From: Nymphaea colorata
Lineage: Eukaryota > Streptophyta > Magnoliopsida > Nymphaeales > Nymphaeaceae
Reading direction: 5' to 3'
Assembly (NCBI RefSeq): GCF_008831285.2
Contig: NC_045141.1
Location: forward strand, 8,483,353 to 8,547,352
DNA length: 64,000 nt
Shown here: one piece after another, positions 32,829-46,029 of the stretch
Layout: the number at the start of each line of letters is the position of its first letter
Position numbering within the stretch: position 1 is the stretch's first letter
Program-made: the position numbers and the translations under genes
Notes under the pieces: model-generated
What the model was told of the DNA's origin: nothing
Databases searched by the model: none
Seen by the model: the letters and a program-made list of their open reading frames with translations, nothing else

Positions 32829-34529
32829 TAATTCCTCCACGAATATACCTTAAGATTCTTATGTGAAGACATTTAAATGATATTTTGATTTTTTTTTGTT
32901 GGATCTAGATGTTGGTGGTTGTTGGCATGCATCAGCTACGTATCTTCCACAGGAATATATGACTGTGATATTTTTACAGTCTTATGTGAAATAATTGCTT
33001 ATTTGTGTGCTTTAACTTATGGATTCTGGATTTTTGTCATTTCAGTAACATAGGGTCCAAATACTAGAATCTGTAAGTGATGGCAGATCAACTCAGTGAC
33101 TAATTATCATCTATAATCAGTATGACCAATCACCAGGTTTGATTAATCTCTTGAAGCAAGATATGAGCATCAGAAATATATGTATATCTTGAAGCAAGAT
33201 ATGGGCATACTAATTGTGTGATTGATATACTCATGTACAGGCCTGAATGTGACAAACAACATTTAGGAAGCACTTTGATAAAATTGAAATCCATTTAATT
33301 GATTAAAGCATCAATAAAATATGTTACGAAACATTTCCAAAAGAAAGCTCATTAAGTTCATGTTCTTTTGTTGCTATGATTTTTGATTGTTTGTTTTTTG
33401 GCTTTTGCCTAAATCATTAAGCTATGTTAATGCTTTGAGGTATGATACCAGTGACTATTACAATTCCATAATATCTAACAAGAAATTGTATATCAAGCCA
33501 AAATTGTTAGTAGTAATTTAGACAGATCCACAGTTACAACACACATCATGGACGGAGGCAGGGGCGCCGGCAGGGCCTTGGCCCCCAACCATCAAATTTT
33601 AAAAAATTCAAACATTGAAATTTCATAAATTTAAGTTTAACGTATATAAAAAAGTTGAAAAATTTTAGTTTGGTCTATTAAAATTTTGAAACTATATTTT
33701 GGTTCTGACATATACATTCTAACATAGAGCACTGATGTGCTTGTGCAAGTAATGGAGATCTTATTTCTCTTGTGGATTAAATATTTGAGTACTGGTCATG
33801 CTATAAGTCGCCAAAGAAATGATTGTCAAATAATATGCTTTTTGGCTCCTTCAGTCTTACATAAAAATTAAGCTCTATTTTTGTGTGTTTTGGTTTGCTT
33901 CCTGTTGTGTGTTTTTGAAGGGTTGAGTCAACACCTAACATGTCCATGTATTTGACAAATATCTTAAGAATTAGACCGATAATTAAGGCCAAGACACATA
34001 GTTGTCATATTTTACAACTCACCTACCAGGGGTCTCCCAAGCATTTCCTTGGATCCTGATTAGATAGATATTCGCCGCCATAAGTTCAACTGTCCTTAGG
34101 CTCTTTCTTCATAAGTTCGTGTGAATGCTGCAAACTGTAGGGTCCTAGTCTGTGCAGAAACAATACAAAAGAAAAGGACTTGGGCTTCTTTTTCAAAGAA
34201 ATCAAATGTGGGTGGGTCCGGTAATGGATCCGAAATTTCATTGCGCGTGAAAAAAAATCAAGGAAGACGCTCTTTCTTTCCAAACTCAAGGACAATATGT
34301 CTGATTATTTCAAAGAAATCAAATGTGGGTGGGTCCAGCAATGTAGGGCTAATTACGTGGATGAGTCTTTTCCTTGGTCTTGCTAGTATCTTATTTCCCT
34401 TTACCCTACCCCTTTTCTATGTAGTTGTGAATCAAAACAAAATGTTAAAAATTAGACTATTTTTAAACATAACTGAACAAGGTATAAAAACTAATAAAAA
34501 AACAATAACAGGTGGACTGAATCAATTTC

Positions 34530-35102
34530 ACATTAGGCGTTTCTTCACTCTTTTTTATTATCAAACTGCCTTTGTCCACTTTCTAAGTCTTGTTTATTTC
34601 TTATCTATCTTTTTAATGTTGCCTTATTAGTTTCTCATTTATTTGATTTTTCTATGACTTATAAGTTTTTTTTTTTATTTTTTCTAAAAATGTACCATAC
34701 TTTTCCACTATTTGCATCTTTTTTGCTAAGCTCGTCATTTAGATAAACCTCTCCATTTAAAAAGTAACAATGATCTTTGTGAATATGGTCGAAACCCAGC
34801 CTTGGGAATCTTAACAAAAAAAAAAAAGTTCAAATTGAGAACTTTGATTTGTGACTGAATAGAGTGGAACACTGGTAAAGGAAAACATGATAAGGGCGGC
34901 CAAGAAAAAGCCTCGTTGATGTAACAATTAGTCGTGCGGCTGGATTTGGAAGTGTGAAGCAATATGTTCCAAAGCAGTAGACCTGAGTCTTCTTCAATTT
35001 GTAAAGAAATACACAAATTTTCTATAAGTGAATCCACACATAAATTAAAGACCTAGTTTCTTCTTCTTTTCTTACATGTTTTGCATAGAAAATTAGACAG
35101 GC
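34530..35102 (+). promoter_or_regulatory. Conserved RLK upstream module (RLK 3, copy B)
   Basis: Equivalent of 20,495-21,064. It keeps the CCATTTAAAAAG block that copy A lacks. Confidence 0.55.
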
Positions 35103-37829
35103 ATGGCAAGCACCGGCCGGTCACCTCAGCCACTTGCGTTTCTATTGTGTTTCTCCTCCTTCACCTTGGTTGTGGTTCTCGGCCAAGGGGAGGTGCCCTC
35201 AGCCCTTGTTTCTCTGAGCAACGTGACTGATCAATTCGCATTGTTGCCTTTCAAATCCCATGTCACTAAAGACCCTTATAATGTGTTATCAAATTGGAAT
35301 TTCAACATCTCCTTCTGCGACTGGACAGGAGTGTCATGCGGTCATGGTCACACAGGGTCGTTGCTCTGAACCTCTCCGAAAAGGCACTCGAAGGTACTAT
35401 CTCCCCATACATCAGCAATCTCTCCTTCTTACAGGTTCTTGATCTCTCGAAGGACAGTTTCCATGGTCACCTTTTCGAGCATTTTAGTCATCTCCCTCTG
35501 TTAGACAATCTTTCTATAAGAAAAAACAATTTTGAGGGGTTGATCCTACAAACACTGAGCCATTGTCAAGGTCTCCAAATACTGTCAGCACATGATAACC
35601 AATTCTATGGAAGCATCCCAAAGTTTCTAGGCGGTTTGTCAGAAATCAAGTGCTTCAACATTCTTCGTAATAGGCTCACCGGCACCATTCCAGTTGCTTT
35701 GGCTAATCTCACAAAACTGGAGTGGTTTATTTTCGGTCAAAATCAGATACAGGGGAACATTCCTCCTGAGTTGGGAAGCCTAACCCACTTGATGGCCTTT
35801 ATCATGCAAATGAACAATGTCACTGGTACACTGCCTGAGAGCTTGTTTAACCTATCCGCTCTGGAGGATTTGAGTTTCATGTCCAATCAACTAACAGGGC
35901 ATCTCCCAAAAGATGCAGGCCGCTTCCTGCCCAATCTCCAACGACTTTATATGTGATTTAGCAATTTTGATGGCCCTTTCTGAGCTTTTCTTTCTAATGC
36001 TACAAGACTTCAACTTCTTAGTGTAGAAAGGAGAAAATTTAGTGGTCCAATACCATTGGAATTAGGTAGTCTGTCACAACTCAGGTGCATTTCTCAATGG
36101 AGAAATATGTTGACCAATGTCCCTGGCAACCATGAGCTCTCCATTCTCACATCGTTCACCAACTGTGGACTGCTAGAGGAAATTGTTCTGTCACAAAACC
36201 TTCTGAATTGCACTCTTCCAGCCACTGTTGGAAACCTGACAACCACCTTGTCAAGACTTTACCTTTCGTTTAATCTGATTGAAGGTACTATCCCATTGGC
36301 CGTAGCCAACTTGACCAAGTTAATTTCCTTATGTTTGAGTTCCAACAAAATAAAAGGGCTCATTCCACCAAATATAGGACAGATGCACAACTTACAAGAG
36401 TTGTATATTGATAAAAATGCATTAGAATGCCCAATCCTGCAATCAATCTACCAATTGGTCCGCATGTATGTGTTTGTTATTGAATGCAACATGCTAATTG
36501 GGTCAATTTCAAGCTCTATAAACAATCTCACTAGTTTGCAACAGATGAGTCTACACTCAAACAGTTTGTTACCAACACTACTGCCAGGTCTTTGTGAGTT
36601 GAAGTATTTGTTGGAGCTATACTTGCAAGACAACTCTTTCACTGGTCACCTGCCTCTGGATCTCGAGAATTTTTCCATGATGATTGACATATATCTCTGC
36701 AAACATGCTGAGTGGAGAGTTGTCTGCATCATTATCAAAGCTCCAAATGCTAAAGTATTTGAATCTGTCTCAGAACACATTCGATGGTCACATTCCTGAA
36801 CAACTTGATCACATGGCAAACATTGAAGCTATTGACCTTTCCGACAATAAGCTTTCGGTTGAGATACCAAAATCATTGGAGAAACTTCAACACATCAAGG
36901 TCTTGGACTTGTCGTTTGCAAACCTTTCTGCCGAGTCGTTCCTAGGGAACTATGCACTATGTGGAGCACCCAAATTCCATGTCCATTGTGTTTAGACAAA
37001 AAAGAGAGAGGCAAAGTAAGAACAATGCGGCTAGAGTGATTGCTCCTTGCACAATTGGAGGCTCAGCACTTGTGGTCATTGTTTGCACACTCATTGGTAT
37101 CTCATGCTATAGAAAGAGGGGGGATGTTGAAACATCTTGATGGCATTGAAAGATTACGAGGAATTACACTTTTAGTGATTTCTTACAGAGAGCTATTGCA
37201 TGCGACGAGCAACTTCAGTAATGCAAATTTTCTTGGGAATGGAAGCTTTGGTTCAGTGTACAAAGCAATTCTAGCAGATGGAACTACTATGGTAGTTAAG
37301 ATCCTTAATTTGCTATTTGAGGGAGCATCTAAAAGTTTTGACATTGAGTGCACTGTCATCCACCAAATCAGGTTCTGAAACCTTGTTAAAGTCATTACGT
37401 CCTGCTCTAGTACAGATTTCAAGGCTTTAGTTCTCCAATACATGCCCCTTGGCAGCCCAGAAGTCTGTCTACATTCGGGTGACCATCACTTGAATCTCTT
37501 ACAGAGATTGGATATCATGATTGATGTGGCTTGTGCTGTAGAATATCTTCACCATGGTTACTCGGAAACTGTAGTTCATTGTGATCTGAAGGCAAGTAAT
37601 GTGCTTCCAGATGAGAACATGACAGCATACGTCAGCGATTTTGGCATTGCAAAGATTCTAGTTGGTCTGAATTCTTCTACTCATACAGCTACCCTTGAAA
37701 TCATCGGATACATTGCACCAGGTAGTACTATCTCTTATTCTTTTGTCTTTTTATAAATTTTGTGTCTAGAAGAAGTGTGAGTATTTTTGCCTGAAGAGGT
37801 GATGAGGTGAGATAAAGAGAGACAAAGAG

Positions 37830-37957
37830 AGAGTGGGTGGGTTTGCCAGTCCTAATGGACTCTCTCTTTCCCTCTCTCTCTCTGTGCATATATATATATA
37901 AAGAGAGAGAGAGAGGGAAAGAGAGAGTCCATTAGGACTGGCAAACCCACCCACTCT
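37830..37957. repeat. Perfect 54-bp inverted repeat (foldback), copy B
   Basis: Arms 37,830-37,883 and 37,904-37,957 are identical to those of copy A, including the 20-base TA-rich loop. Confidence 0.93.
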
Positions 37958-38172
37958 ATATATATTCATTCATTCATTTATTTATATTGAAATAAGCTGA
38001 CTAAGCTTTTTTTAAATTTTGCATGTTTTAAACATTGCAAAAGAATGCATTGATGATAGCCGATGTTTTGACAACCGCTTTTAGCATTGAGACTGTTTTT
38101 AGGGTCACAAAATATGAAAAAGAGTCATCAGTAACATAGGTAGCCAACTGATTTCAATTATATATGTCTATA

Positions 38173-38211
<39 letters not shown>

Positions 38212-38859
38212 TGGTCCCGACTTGTGTAGTTTAACTAATTATACTCTTCTGTGGTTTGCAATATGACATCAATAAATATATTAATTGATGTGAAAACACC
38301 CATGTCCATCTAATCTTCATGATTTTGTGGTTCACACGTAAAGACATGCACAAGTGGTACCTAGCTCAATAATGCAAACGTCATTAATCAACTATTTTAC
38401 ATGGACAATTCATTTGTTGATCACATGGCTTATGGTGTTTTATGCTAGTTTTTGCGTTGTTTCATGCTCATGTACACATCTGTTTTTCGCTTGTCCTCAA
38501 CAGACTAGAATCTTCAATTGATCTTCTTCTTTTAACAGAAGTTATAAACTTTTTTCCTTTCATGTATAAAAGAATCCTAATCATAAATACCTTTCTACCT
38601 AATGGCTTAAGAATGGTCAACAATCGGCACTACTGAATAATTCACTCGATTTAGGAGCCATCTAAGAGAACCTTGTGATAGATCACTGGAGAATTAGAAG
38701 GAAGATTAGTTTAATTAGGCCTTTATATTGTGAAATCACTGCTTCATACAATTAATGAAACTGGACAAATCTCACATGCCCCATAGAATAAATCTGGATG
38801 CATGTTTGAATTCTTTTAAAAGCACTTGAATATCAGATATATAGGACTTCAGTTCTAAA

Positions 38860-39111
38860 TAGACTTGGGCATCGGGCCAGACCAGTCCGATAAGAACAGG
38901 GTTCGGGCCGGCCTTATGTCCAAAATCCAAGCCCTGGCCCATCCTGGTTACATAAAAAATATTTTTTAATATAACATAAATTTTATTAATATAAAATATA
39001 TTTTAAATAACAAGATATGTATTATTAATAAAATAAAATTAATATTTAAAAGTTATGAAAATGGATCGGGCCCCTTCGGGCTGACCCGGGCCGGCCCGAT
39101 AACCATGTCTA
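38860..39111. mobile_element. hAT-like MITE with exact 8-bp target-site duplication (copy B)
   Basis: It has the same element and same insertion site as 24,818-25,068. Duplications GTTCTAAA are at 38,852-38,859 and 39,112-39,119. One extra G in the right terminus makes it 252 bp. Confidence 0.85.
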
Positions 39112-39683
39112 GTTCTAAATCATAATCTTGTATTCTTTTTTAGATGTATATATGATAATACAACAAGAGAAAGGCAGGATTGGATGTTCAATTGATCTTA
39201 AGTCCATTAATTTCCAGGCCTCTTGCCCAAAACCAATTAGTGCAATTGTGTCATAGATGAGCATTAGCCAATTATATTGTGCTTGATAATCATGTCTAAT
39301 ATTGTTGAGTGGTCGAATTAGAATTTCGGATGGCCGGAAAGGTGTCAGCCAAAGTCGACGTCTACAGCTACGGAATTCTGCTCCTTGAGATGTTTACAGG
39401 AAGAAAGCCTACTGATGAACAGTTTGATGGGGATTTTAGTTTGAGGCAATGGGTGACTGAAGCATTTCCTGTTGCAATTTCAGATGTCATTGACAGCCAT
39501 CTTTTGAATGAAAGCAATACTACTCCAACTGAAAGATCAGCTGCTATGAATGAGCTGCTGGTAATGATAATGGAGTTAGGCTTGTCATGTTCAAATATCT
39601 CTCCAAATGAAAGAATGGACATGAACAAAGTGGTTGTAGGGCTGAGAAGGATACGACATAAGATAAAAATGATAGAAGGATAA

Positions 39684-42600
39684 CTCAAAATATATCCATA
39701 GATGCAATGAGATTTAATTCTGGGGCACGACCAGCCATTGGGTAAAATAGTTGGAGGTGGAAATGTAGTTTGATTGCTTTCATGAAAGCTCTCACTTGCA
39801 ATGCTCAATTACAGTTGTGTAAAGGATTTAATAAAGATATGCTTAATATGCTTGGGTGTTCTATTCCTAAGGCATTTGAGTGACTAATCTTGTAGAACAA
39901 CTCACATTTCCAGTGCAAGTTAATTGAAAGAGGCTTGGAACTTAGTTCATTTTTGCAGTTTGTGCTTTGTTCTAAGTAAGGACACCACTATAGCCATAGT
40001 TCACATAAATCCTTCCAATTTTCTATATTTGATGTACTATATCCTCAGCACAATTTCTCAAACCTACCAAAAAAATTCACAACAAGAAGAAAGAATGAAA
40101 ATGAACAATTCCAGTAAGTTTTGGACTGAAGTCCAATTTTATCAAAAGAAAAGCCCTTGAATGAGGAGGATGATAATTATATGTTGTGAGCAACATTGTG
40201 TTATTGGAGCATGTTATATGTAATGGCCCTCTAACAAAGGACCATGTGTTATGGGCTAAAAATGACCAAAAGACCAAAATGACCCTGTTAGTTAAATAGA
40301 AGACCCCTCCCCCTACAAGCAAAAGTGAAACTTGGAAAATCTTCATTCTATTTCCTAGGAAGCGAACCCACCAATGCTGAAAGGAAGCTTGGTGTTATCT
40401 CAAAGAAGTAATATCTTTAATCTTTTTAAGCATACAAAAATGCATGAATGTTGCTCACAATTCAAAGCTTATGTTGAAGTATTGTGGAAGCATTGCAATA
40501 TGTGTACCTCACTCAGCCTGATACTGCCTTGTGTGCAAATAAGGTTGTGTGCATCCCAAAATTTGTTTATGTTTTCTTTTTGAAGTGTATTAAAAATTAT
40601 TTTTATTTTCAAAAGAGGAAAAAAGGGACTAGCCTGAGGTACGAGGCTTGGTCATTCCTGACGTGTTGATCATGATGCATTTTATATTCGGCCAAACATT
40701 ATCTTCAACCTATATATGGTGTGGTACTTGATAAAGAAGTTAAAACTTTATAAAGCAAGGGAAGGAAATTCTTTTTAAAGGAAAATATTTCATAAACCTT
40801 TATCAAAACAGTTAGAGAGAGTGAGATAAAGATTTTTAAGAGAGACAAAATATAGACAAAAAGTAATAATAAAAGAGCAAGAAATTTTAAGAGAAAATTA
40901 AGAAAGAGAGAAATAAAGATTTATAAGAGAGTGCAAATAAATAAAGAGAAAAACTAATAGAAGAGCAAGAGATTTTAGGAGAAAAATGTATGTGTGTGTG
41001 TGTGTGAGAGAGAGAGAGATGTAAAGATTTTTAAGGGAGAGAAGAAATGGAGAAAGGAAAATTAGTAAAATAGAGATTTTAAAGAACAGTCAAGTGATAT
41101 AAAGATTCTTAGAGAAAAAAAGATAAATTGAGAAAGAGCCAAGAAAACAAGGAAAAAAATGGATCTATTTAACCCCTCTTTTATTTTTATATAGAAATTA
41201 AGACTTAGGAGATAATTTTGAAAATTTCAACTTCAATATTTTATGTAGCTGACAGAGGAACTTGGACTCATGAGAGAGCCTATGGTAAGTCTCTATATCC
41301 TCCTTAGGGAGGACTTATTATTGAAATCCCTTTAAAAATAAGGTATATATACATATAGAGAGAGAGAAAGAGAGACAAAGTTGAAAATATTTCATTTATT
41401 ATTGCAAAAAAGTATGTCTCTCCCACCATTGGGTGTGGGAGTGAGACTAACTTAAAAAAAAAAAAAAACAACTATCAATAAAGAATGCTCCTCATGTTCT
41501 GAAATCTAGTTGGGAATAGACTCTTTTAAATGTGGATGACTCTTTAAAGGCCACTAATAGGACGGCCAATAGGTTTTTTATCAAGGCAATGAGGATCTAA
41601 ATGATGTCATAACTAATCATATAGATAATACGAAATTGCATTTTAACATCATCTAAATATTCGTAGTGTTTTTTCCTGTGTTAGACAAGCCGCAACTTCA
41701 AAATTCAACTTGCTATACATGCATTTTATATATTTGAAGGCATACATTCAATGGAAGGTTAAAAGGACACATATCGTGCCTATTTGAATTTATCAAACAA
41801 ACAAGACTTGGCTTCACCTTACTCATACTTCTAGTGCACTCAAATGTGGCTCCTGGCTTTGAGGAGGAAATTTCAAGAGCTGACCATGGAGGGATGATGA
41901 AGGGAAGATGAAGAGAAAATGAGATTACATACCTCGAGATGGTATAGTTCAAGAAGAGCTAAGTCCTTTACTTTAATCAAACAATGAAGCTTCCAAAATG
42001 AAAACTCTAACGTGTTGAAGAAGCTTTCCAAGGGTCTCCACGTACCACCCTTTCTACTCATTGAAGACAAAGGTTGGAAAAGAAGGAGAATCCCAAGTTT
42101 TAAGATGAAGAACTGTTCAAAGAGAGAGAGAAGAATAGATGAAGGAAGAAAGATAAAAAGGACTTCATAGCTCTTAGTTTGAGGGGCCAAGCAGTTCCCC
42201 AAAGGTTAGTCATACCCAAGGATAAAGCTGTGGGGGTATTTATAAAATGAAATAGAGCCAAAATTCAACGTTTGAAAGTTTTTCAATTCCTCCATATTTC
42301 TTATGAATTTTTTAGTTTTTGAATTATTTTTATTTTTATTTTGTTCTTAAGTTTGACTTGTAGAGATTGGCTCTTAGCCCTGCAGACACCATTTGGGGGT
42401 TCACAGGGTTAAAGTCTACCCAAGAATAGCAAAACCTCTTTCCTCGAATCAATTTTTTACCAACAAAAAAGATTGTCAAGGTAGGAGACCCTATTCTGAG
42501 TGCACACTCAACGATAGCATTCAATAGCAGAGGGTGCCCTTTGAGCCCCCTGCCATCCCCAGGTAGGTCCACCCTAAAAAACCAAAAAGTTTAACAACAA

Positions 42601-43580
42601 AAATATGTAATACTTTTAAGAGGTAAAATATTCCTTTTACAAAACGGTCCCACTCTATTTTTATGATTCCAGGCTTGTTTTCTATCCGGATCCAATTTTC
42701 TTGAATCAGAAGGGCCCAGATCGATGTCGAAGGTTGGATAATGAATTAGGTGGTTGTTTAGGCTTGAAATATGGATTGTACATCCAGATTTGGATTTTAC
42801 GAAGCTGAGTCGAATTGAAAAGTGAGGGGGAGCTTGCGAATGATGTTGGGAATTGTTTCTCTTGCTCGATTTCAAACATTTGAGCCTGAAATATTTTTTT
42901 TGTTAGATTTTTGGTATTTTGATCTAATCTAGACCTGTGGACGATTTTCTGAATCTATTTTCCTATTTTGGTCCTCATTTTGATTCTCTAGTCTATATGA
43001 GTTTTTGACCTTCGTTTTGGATCGAGGGCAGGATTTTGGATCTGGGGTTTGGATTTCGATATGGATCTAGATGTAAGTTATATTTTGGATCTAAAACTTT
43101 GAATTTGGATCTGAATTTGGATATAAGGCATAGTTTTAGATTTAGAGCTCAGTTTTAGATCCAGATTAGGATCTAGGGATCTATTTTTTATCTAAATTTG
43201 GTATTTGGATCCAGATCTGGATTTAAGGCTTGATTTTTGGATCTTGACTTGGGATTTTGGATTGGGTTTAGATCTAGATTGCATGAATTTCACCCAAGAT
43301 TGAGGTTGGGCTTGGGTTCAAAGTTTAGATTTAAATTCAGATGAGTTCCAAAATATAGTAAAAAACCAAATTAGAGGGTAATTGGATAAGAACTGCGATA
43401 AATTGAAGTATTTGAGATCCAAAATTGTTGAAAATAATTGTGAAAGCTTCTAGATATATATTATCCTTGAAAATTTGGGGGTAATTACAAGGTTCAGCCA
43501 ATTTATTAGGATCATGTAGAATCTGATGGGGACCTGTCAAGAGAATATTAAGATTCTTAAAAGCTACCATTCATAATGGT
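39684..43580. other. Copy B of the gene-free RLK 3 3-prime flank
   Basis: Equivalent of 25,640-29,495: purine-rich tract at about 40,812-41,160, unrecognised blocks, and a GGATCT-rich repeat at about 42,985-43,330. No gene is recognised. Confidence 0.5.
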
Positions 43581-43584
43581 CTAA

Positions 43585-44073
43585 TCTTCAAAGCTCAAAC
43601 CATCCAAGAACAAAGAAATTCATATAAATATAGCGATGCAGACAGGGCCAAATGCCCAAATGATCAATCGATGGTCAAAATTTATGCACCTTGTTGGGAC
43701 TGAATCTTGTTGCAACAAATTCAAAGAAACAACAAGTTGTTTCTCAGTCTAGCAAAGAGGCCGACCGAATGTCATGCAGTGCCAACATAATAGACGCTGC
43801 AACGTGGTAGACATATTTCTAGTTGACCTTGGAACAAGAACAAATCCACCATCCATATGTGAGTGCAACTTATTTAGCAGCCATTCCAACTTTTTCATAA
43901 TAGAAGCCAGCACATTGAAGTGGATGTTCATTTTGTTAGGGACAATGTTGCTCAAGGCACTATTGTTGTGAGACGACATCATCCAAAGAGCATATTGCAG
44001 CTGTGCTTACAAAAATCATTAAGCTCTCATGGCTATCATGTTAATCGAAGCAACCTTAACATAGGAGCATCCT
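43585..44073 (+). mobile_element. Ty1/copia RNase H fragment (copy B)
   Basis: Equivalent of 29,500-29,985. The frame 43,920-44,180 begins in the RNase H end (DVHFVRDN, VAQGTIVVRRHHPKS) and is open where copy A is frameshifted. Confidence 0.7.
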
Positions 44074-44077
44074 TATG

Positions 44078-44261
44078 CAGGGGTAAAGTCAAGTTAGGGC
44101 TCGCACGGGCCCTAGCCCCACCTAAAAAAAAATTACATGTAAATTTTAATAAATTTGACTTGTTCTATATAAAAATTTAAAAAAATAATATTTTCACCCT
44201 AGTCAAAATTTAGAAACTTTAATTTAGCCAGTCTCATGAAAAATTTCTAGTTCTGCCTCTG
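44078..44261. mobile_element. hAT-like MITE with imperfect 8-bp duplication (copy B)
   Basis: Equivalent of 29,989-30,172 with identical ends and flanking TCCTTATG / CCTTTATG. Confidence 0.6.
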
Positions 44262-45019
44262 CCTTTATGTGTCCAGCACCTAAGGGTTTAGTTACCTCTT
44301 TCGCAGACAAGTGTGGTGTTAGGAATTTTTCATTGCAAGTGTGCAACTGTAGTTTCAAAATTTTAACCGGGGCTGAAATACAAATTTCATATTTTTTTAT
44401 ATTGGTTAATTTAAATTTTTTAATATTTGCATATAAAATTTTGATTTTTTTTTTATTTTCTAAGCATGAACACATAATAGAGAGTATATTGATCAACACG
44501 GGAGGTGGCCATCGCATGCATTGTTGTAAGGCATATTGTTAATACCAAAGTAAAACAGTCCGAGATCCAAGATCCACAATAAGCGAAACAAAGGCGACGA
44601 AGGGGATTACTATCATTGTTGTAAGGCATTGTTCCAAGTTCCAACTCCACATATGGTTCCATGGGACCAGGTGCCGTGTTTGTCTATGATTCTCTTTTTC
44701 TTTGTTCGTTTGTACCGGCAAACCTTTCATGCGACTCGGAGAGTTGTCCCGTGAGCGACAAGAAAAACATCGGCGAACCACCATTCCCAATTCAAACAAC
44801 CCGCTTTTGGTATTCGACTCGGGTCGGTGTCTGACTCGGTCACAAACACTATAAAATGGAGTCTATCAAGTACAGAACTCCTTGGTCGGATGGAACTGAT
44901 TCCACGTAGCTCAGAACTTCCTTTTATTAACTAGACAAGTCCAGAAAACCATTTCCTGCTCTAAATTGGAGAGACCCATTGAGCGAACTAGATCTCTTGG
45001 TTGGCATCTATAAAATGCA

Positions 45020-45074
45020 ATCTCTCTCTCTCTCTCTTTTTCTCTCCCTCCCTCTCTCTCTATCTCCCCATATA

Positions 45075-45108
<34 letters not shown>

Positions 45109-45145
45109 ATTTCTCCCTTTATATCTATATGTACTCTCTATCTAT
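45020..45145. repeat. (CT)n and (TA)n compound microsatellite
   Basis: CT runs interrupted by TA/CATA runs, in the same relative position as 16,262-16,345. Confidence 0.85.
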
Positions 45146-45354
45146 CTCTATTGCATCTCTTTAGATTTATATAAACTCAAAATAAGCGAACACCCAATCT
45201 CAAATTGTGTCAAATTACTGAACTGAAGATGAAAGCATGTTCCTCTTGTATACTCAATACGCGAAAAATCTACACTTTGTAAATGTTCCCTTTACGCTAG
45301 AGAAAAGGATAATAATAAAAAAAAGCAGTGGAAAAGAACACTAGTGTCATAACG

Positions 45355-45880
45355 TTAGGAGGTAAGCAGACAGCAGGCAGCAGGCAGCAGGGCCAGAGCC
45401 ACGCGGTACCAGGAATCCGATCCGAGACTCGACCCACTCGAGCTCACCGCCGATCCATCACGAGCCAATGACTCAGCGAGGTTAGCAGAGATGCACCCAT
45501 CGGCTTCCACCCTGACCAAGCCGGTGCCGACCATCTCCGAGCTGAGACACAGGCCATCGTTTCCGGTGAGCTTGAGCTTGGCGCCCAACCACTCCACTAC
45601 CTCCTTCCGGAATGCTACCTGCCCGCTGAGCTGGTTGTAGCTGAGGTCAAGGTCGTGAATGAAGGGGAGCCCACCGAGCCCAGATGGTATGGCCCCAGTG
45701 AGCCATTGATGCTGTTGTTGCTGAGGACCAACATTTCCAAGCCCTTTAGCTTCCCTGGTGACGTGGGAATCTCGCTGGATACATTGTTGAAGCTCAAATC
45801 CACCTTAGTCGCCTTAGCTCCCCCGGTGGCTGATCTCCGATGGCAGCTGCCTGGTTATCTGGTTCCGGCCAGTGGTGGAG
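45355..45880 (-). pseudogene. PII-2/RLP29-like extracellular LRR protein, C-terminal pseudogene fragment
   Basis: On the minus strand, from about 45,880, the frame reads GRNQITRQLPSEI, then VDLSFNNVSSEIPTS and LEMLVLSNNSINGSL (LRRs), then LPFIHDLDLSYNQLSGQV, then GAKLKLTGNDGLCLSSE (cap after the last LRR), RVEADGCIS, and a C-terminal SSSGSSLGSDSW followed by a hydrophobic tail to a TAA at 45,355-45,357. The order LRR, GNxGLCLS, short cysteine region and Ser-rich hydrophobic tail resembles piriformospora-insensitive protein 2 and RLP29, LRR proteins without a kinase. The tail looks like a GPI-anchor signal. Frameshifts near 45,692 and 45,830 break it, and the 5-prime half is missing, replaced at about 45,870 by GTGGTGGAGCCGG-type MITE sequence. 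The base composition is GC-rich compared with its surroundings. Confidence 0.62.
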
Positions 45881-46029
45881 CCGGAAAAATGGGCTGGAGG
45901 GCACTTGTTTATATAAACTCAAATCTGGTGGGGTCCTTATATATTTAAGATTTCACACCAGCCACAATGTAGCTACGCAATTGGGTCCGGCTGAGGTTAA
46001 GGACGATGAGCTAGGTGTTCTTTTGAAAT

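Larger units (their letters stand above)
35103..39683 (+). pseudogene. LRR-XII receptor-like kinase pseudogene (RLK 3, copy B)
   Basis: It is the same gene as 21,065-25,639, with the same signal peptide, LRR array, membrane helix, non-RD kinase and phase-1 intron (37,722-39,321). It carries the same shared lesions, including TGA at 37,376-37,378 in the kinase N-lobe. Copy B alone has an extra G in the run after the membrane helix (about 37,119: six G against five in copy A, RLK 1 and RLK 2), which shifts the frame into the kinase. Its exon 2 (39,322-39,683) is fully open and shows YSYGILLLEMFTGRKPTDEQF-type C-lobe sequence to a normal TAA, unlike copy A. A corrected locus would combine the five-G run of copy A with the exon 2 of copy B, and would still be a pseudogene because of the shared lesions in the LRR region. 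Confidence 0.9.
30851..44841 (+). repeat. Copy B of the nearly identical 14-kb segment, starting at the N gap
   Basis: It begins TGTCGCAAATGGAAAG immediately after the gap and matches 16,824-30,750 to CTGACTCGGTC at 44,841. See copy A. Because homology starts at the first base after the gap and ends where copy A meets the gap, an unmerged overlap or a pair of haplotigs is the simplest reading. Confidence 0.9.
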
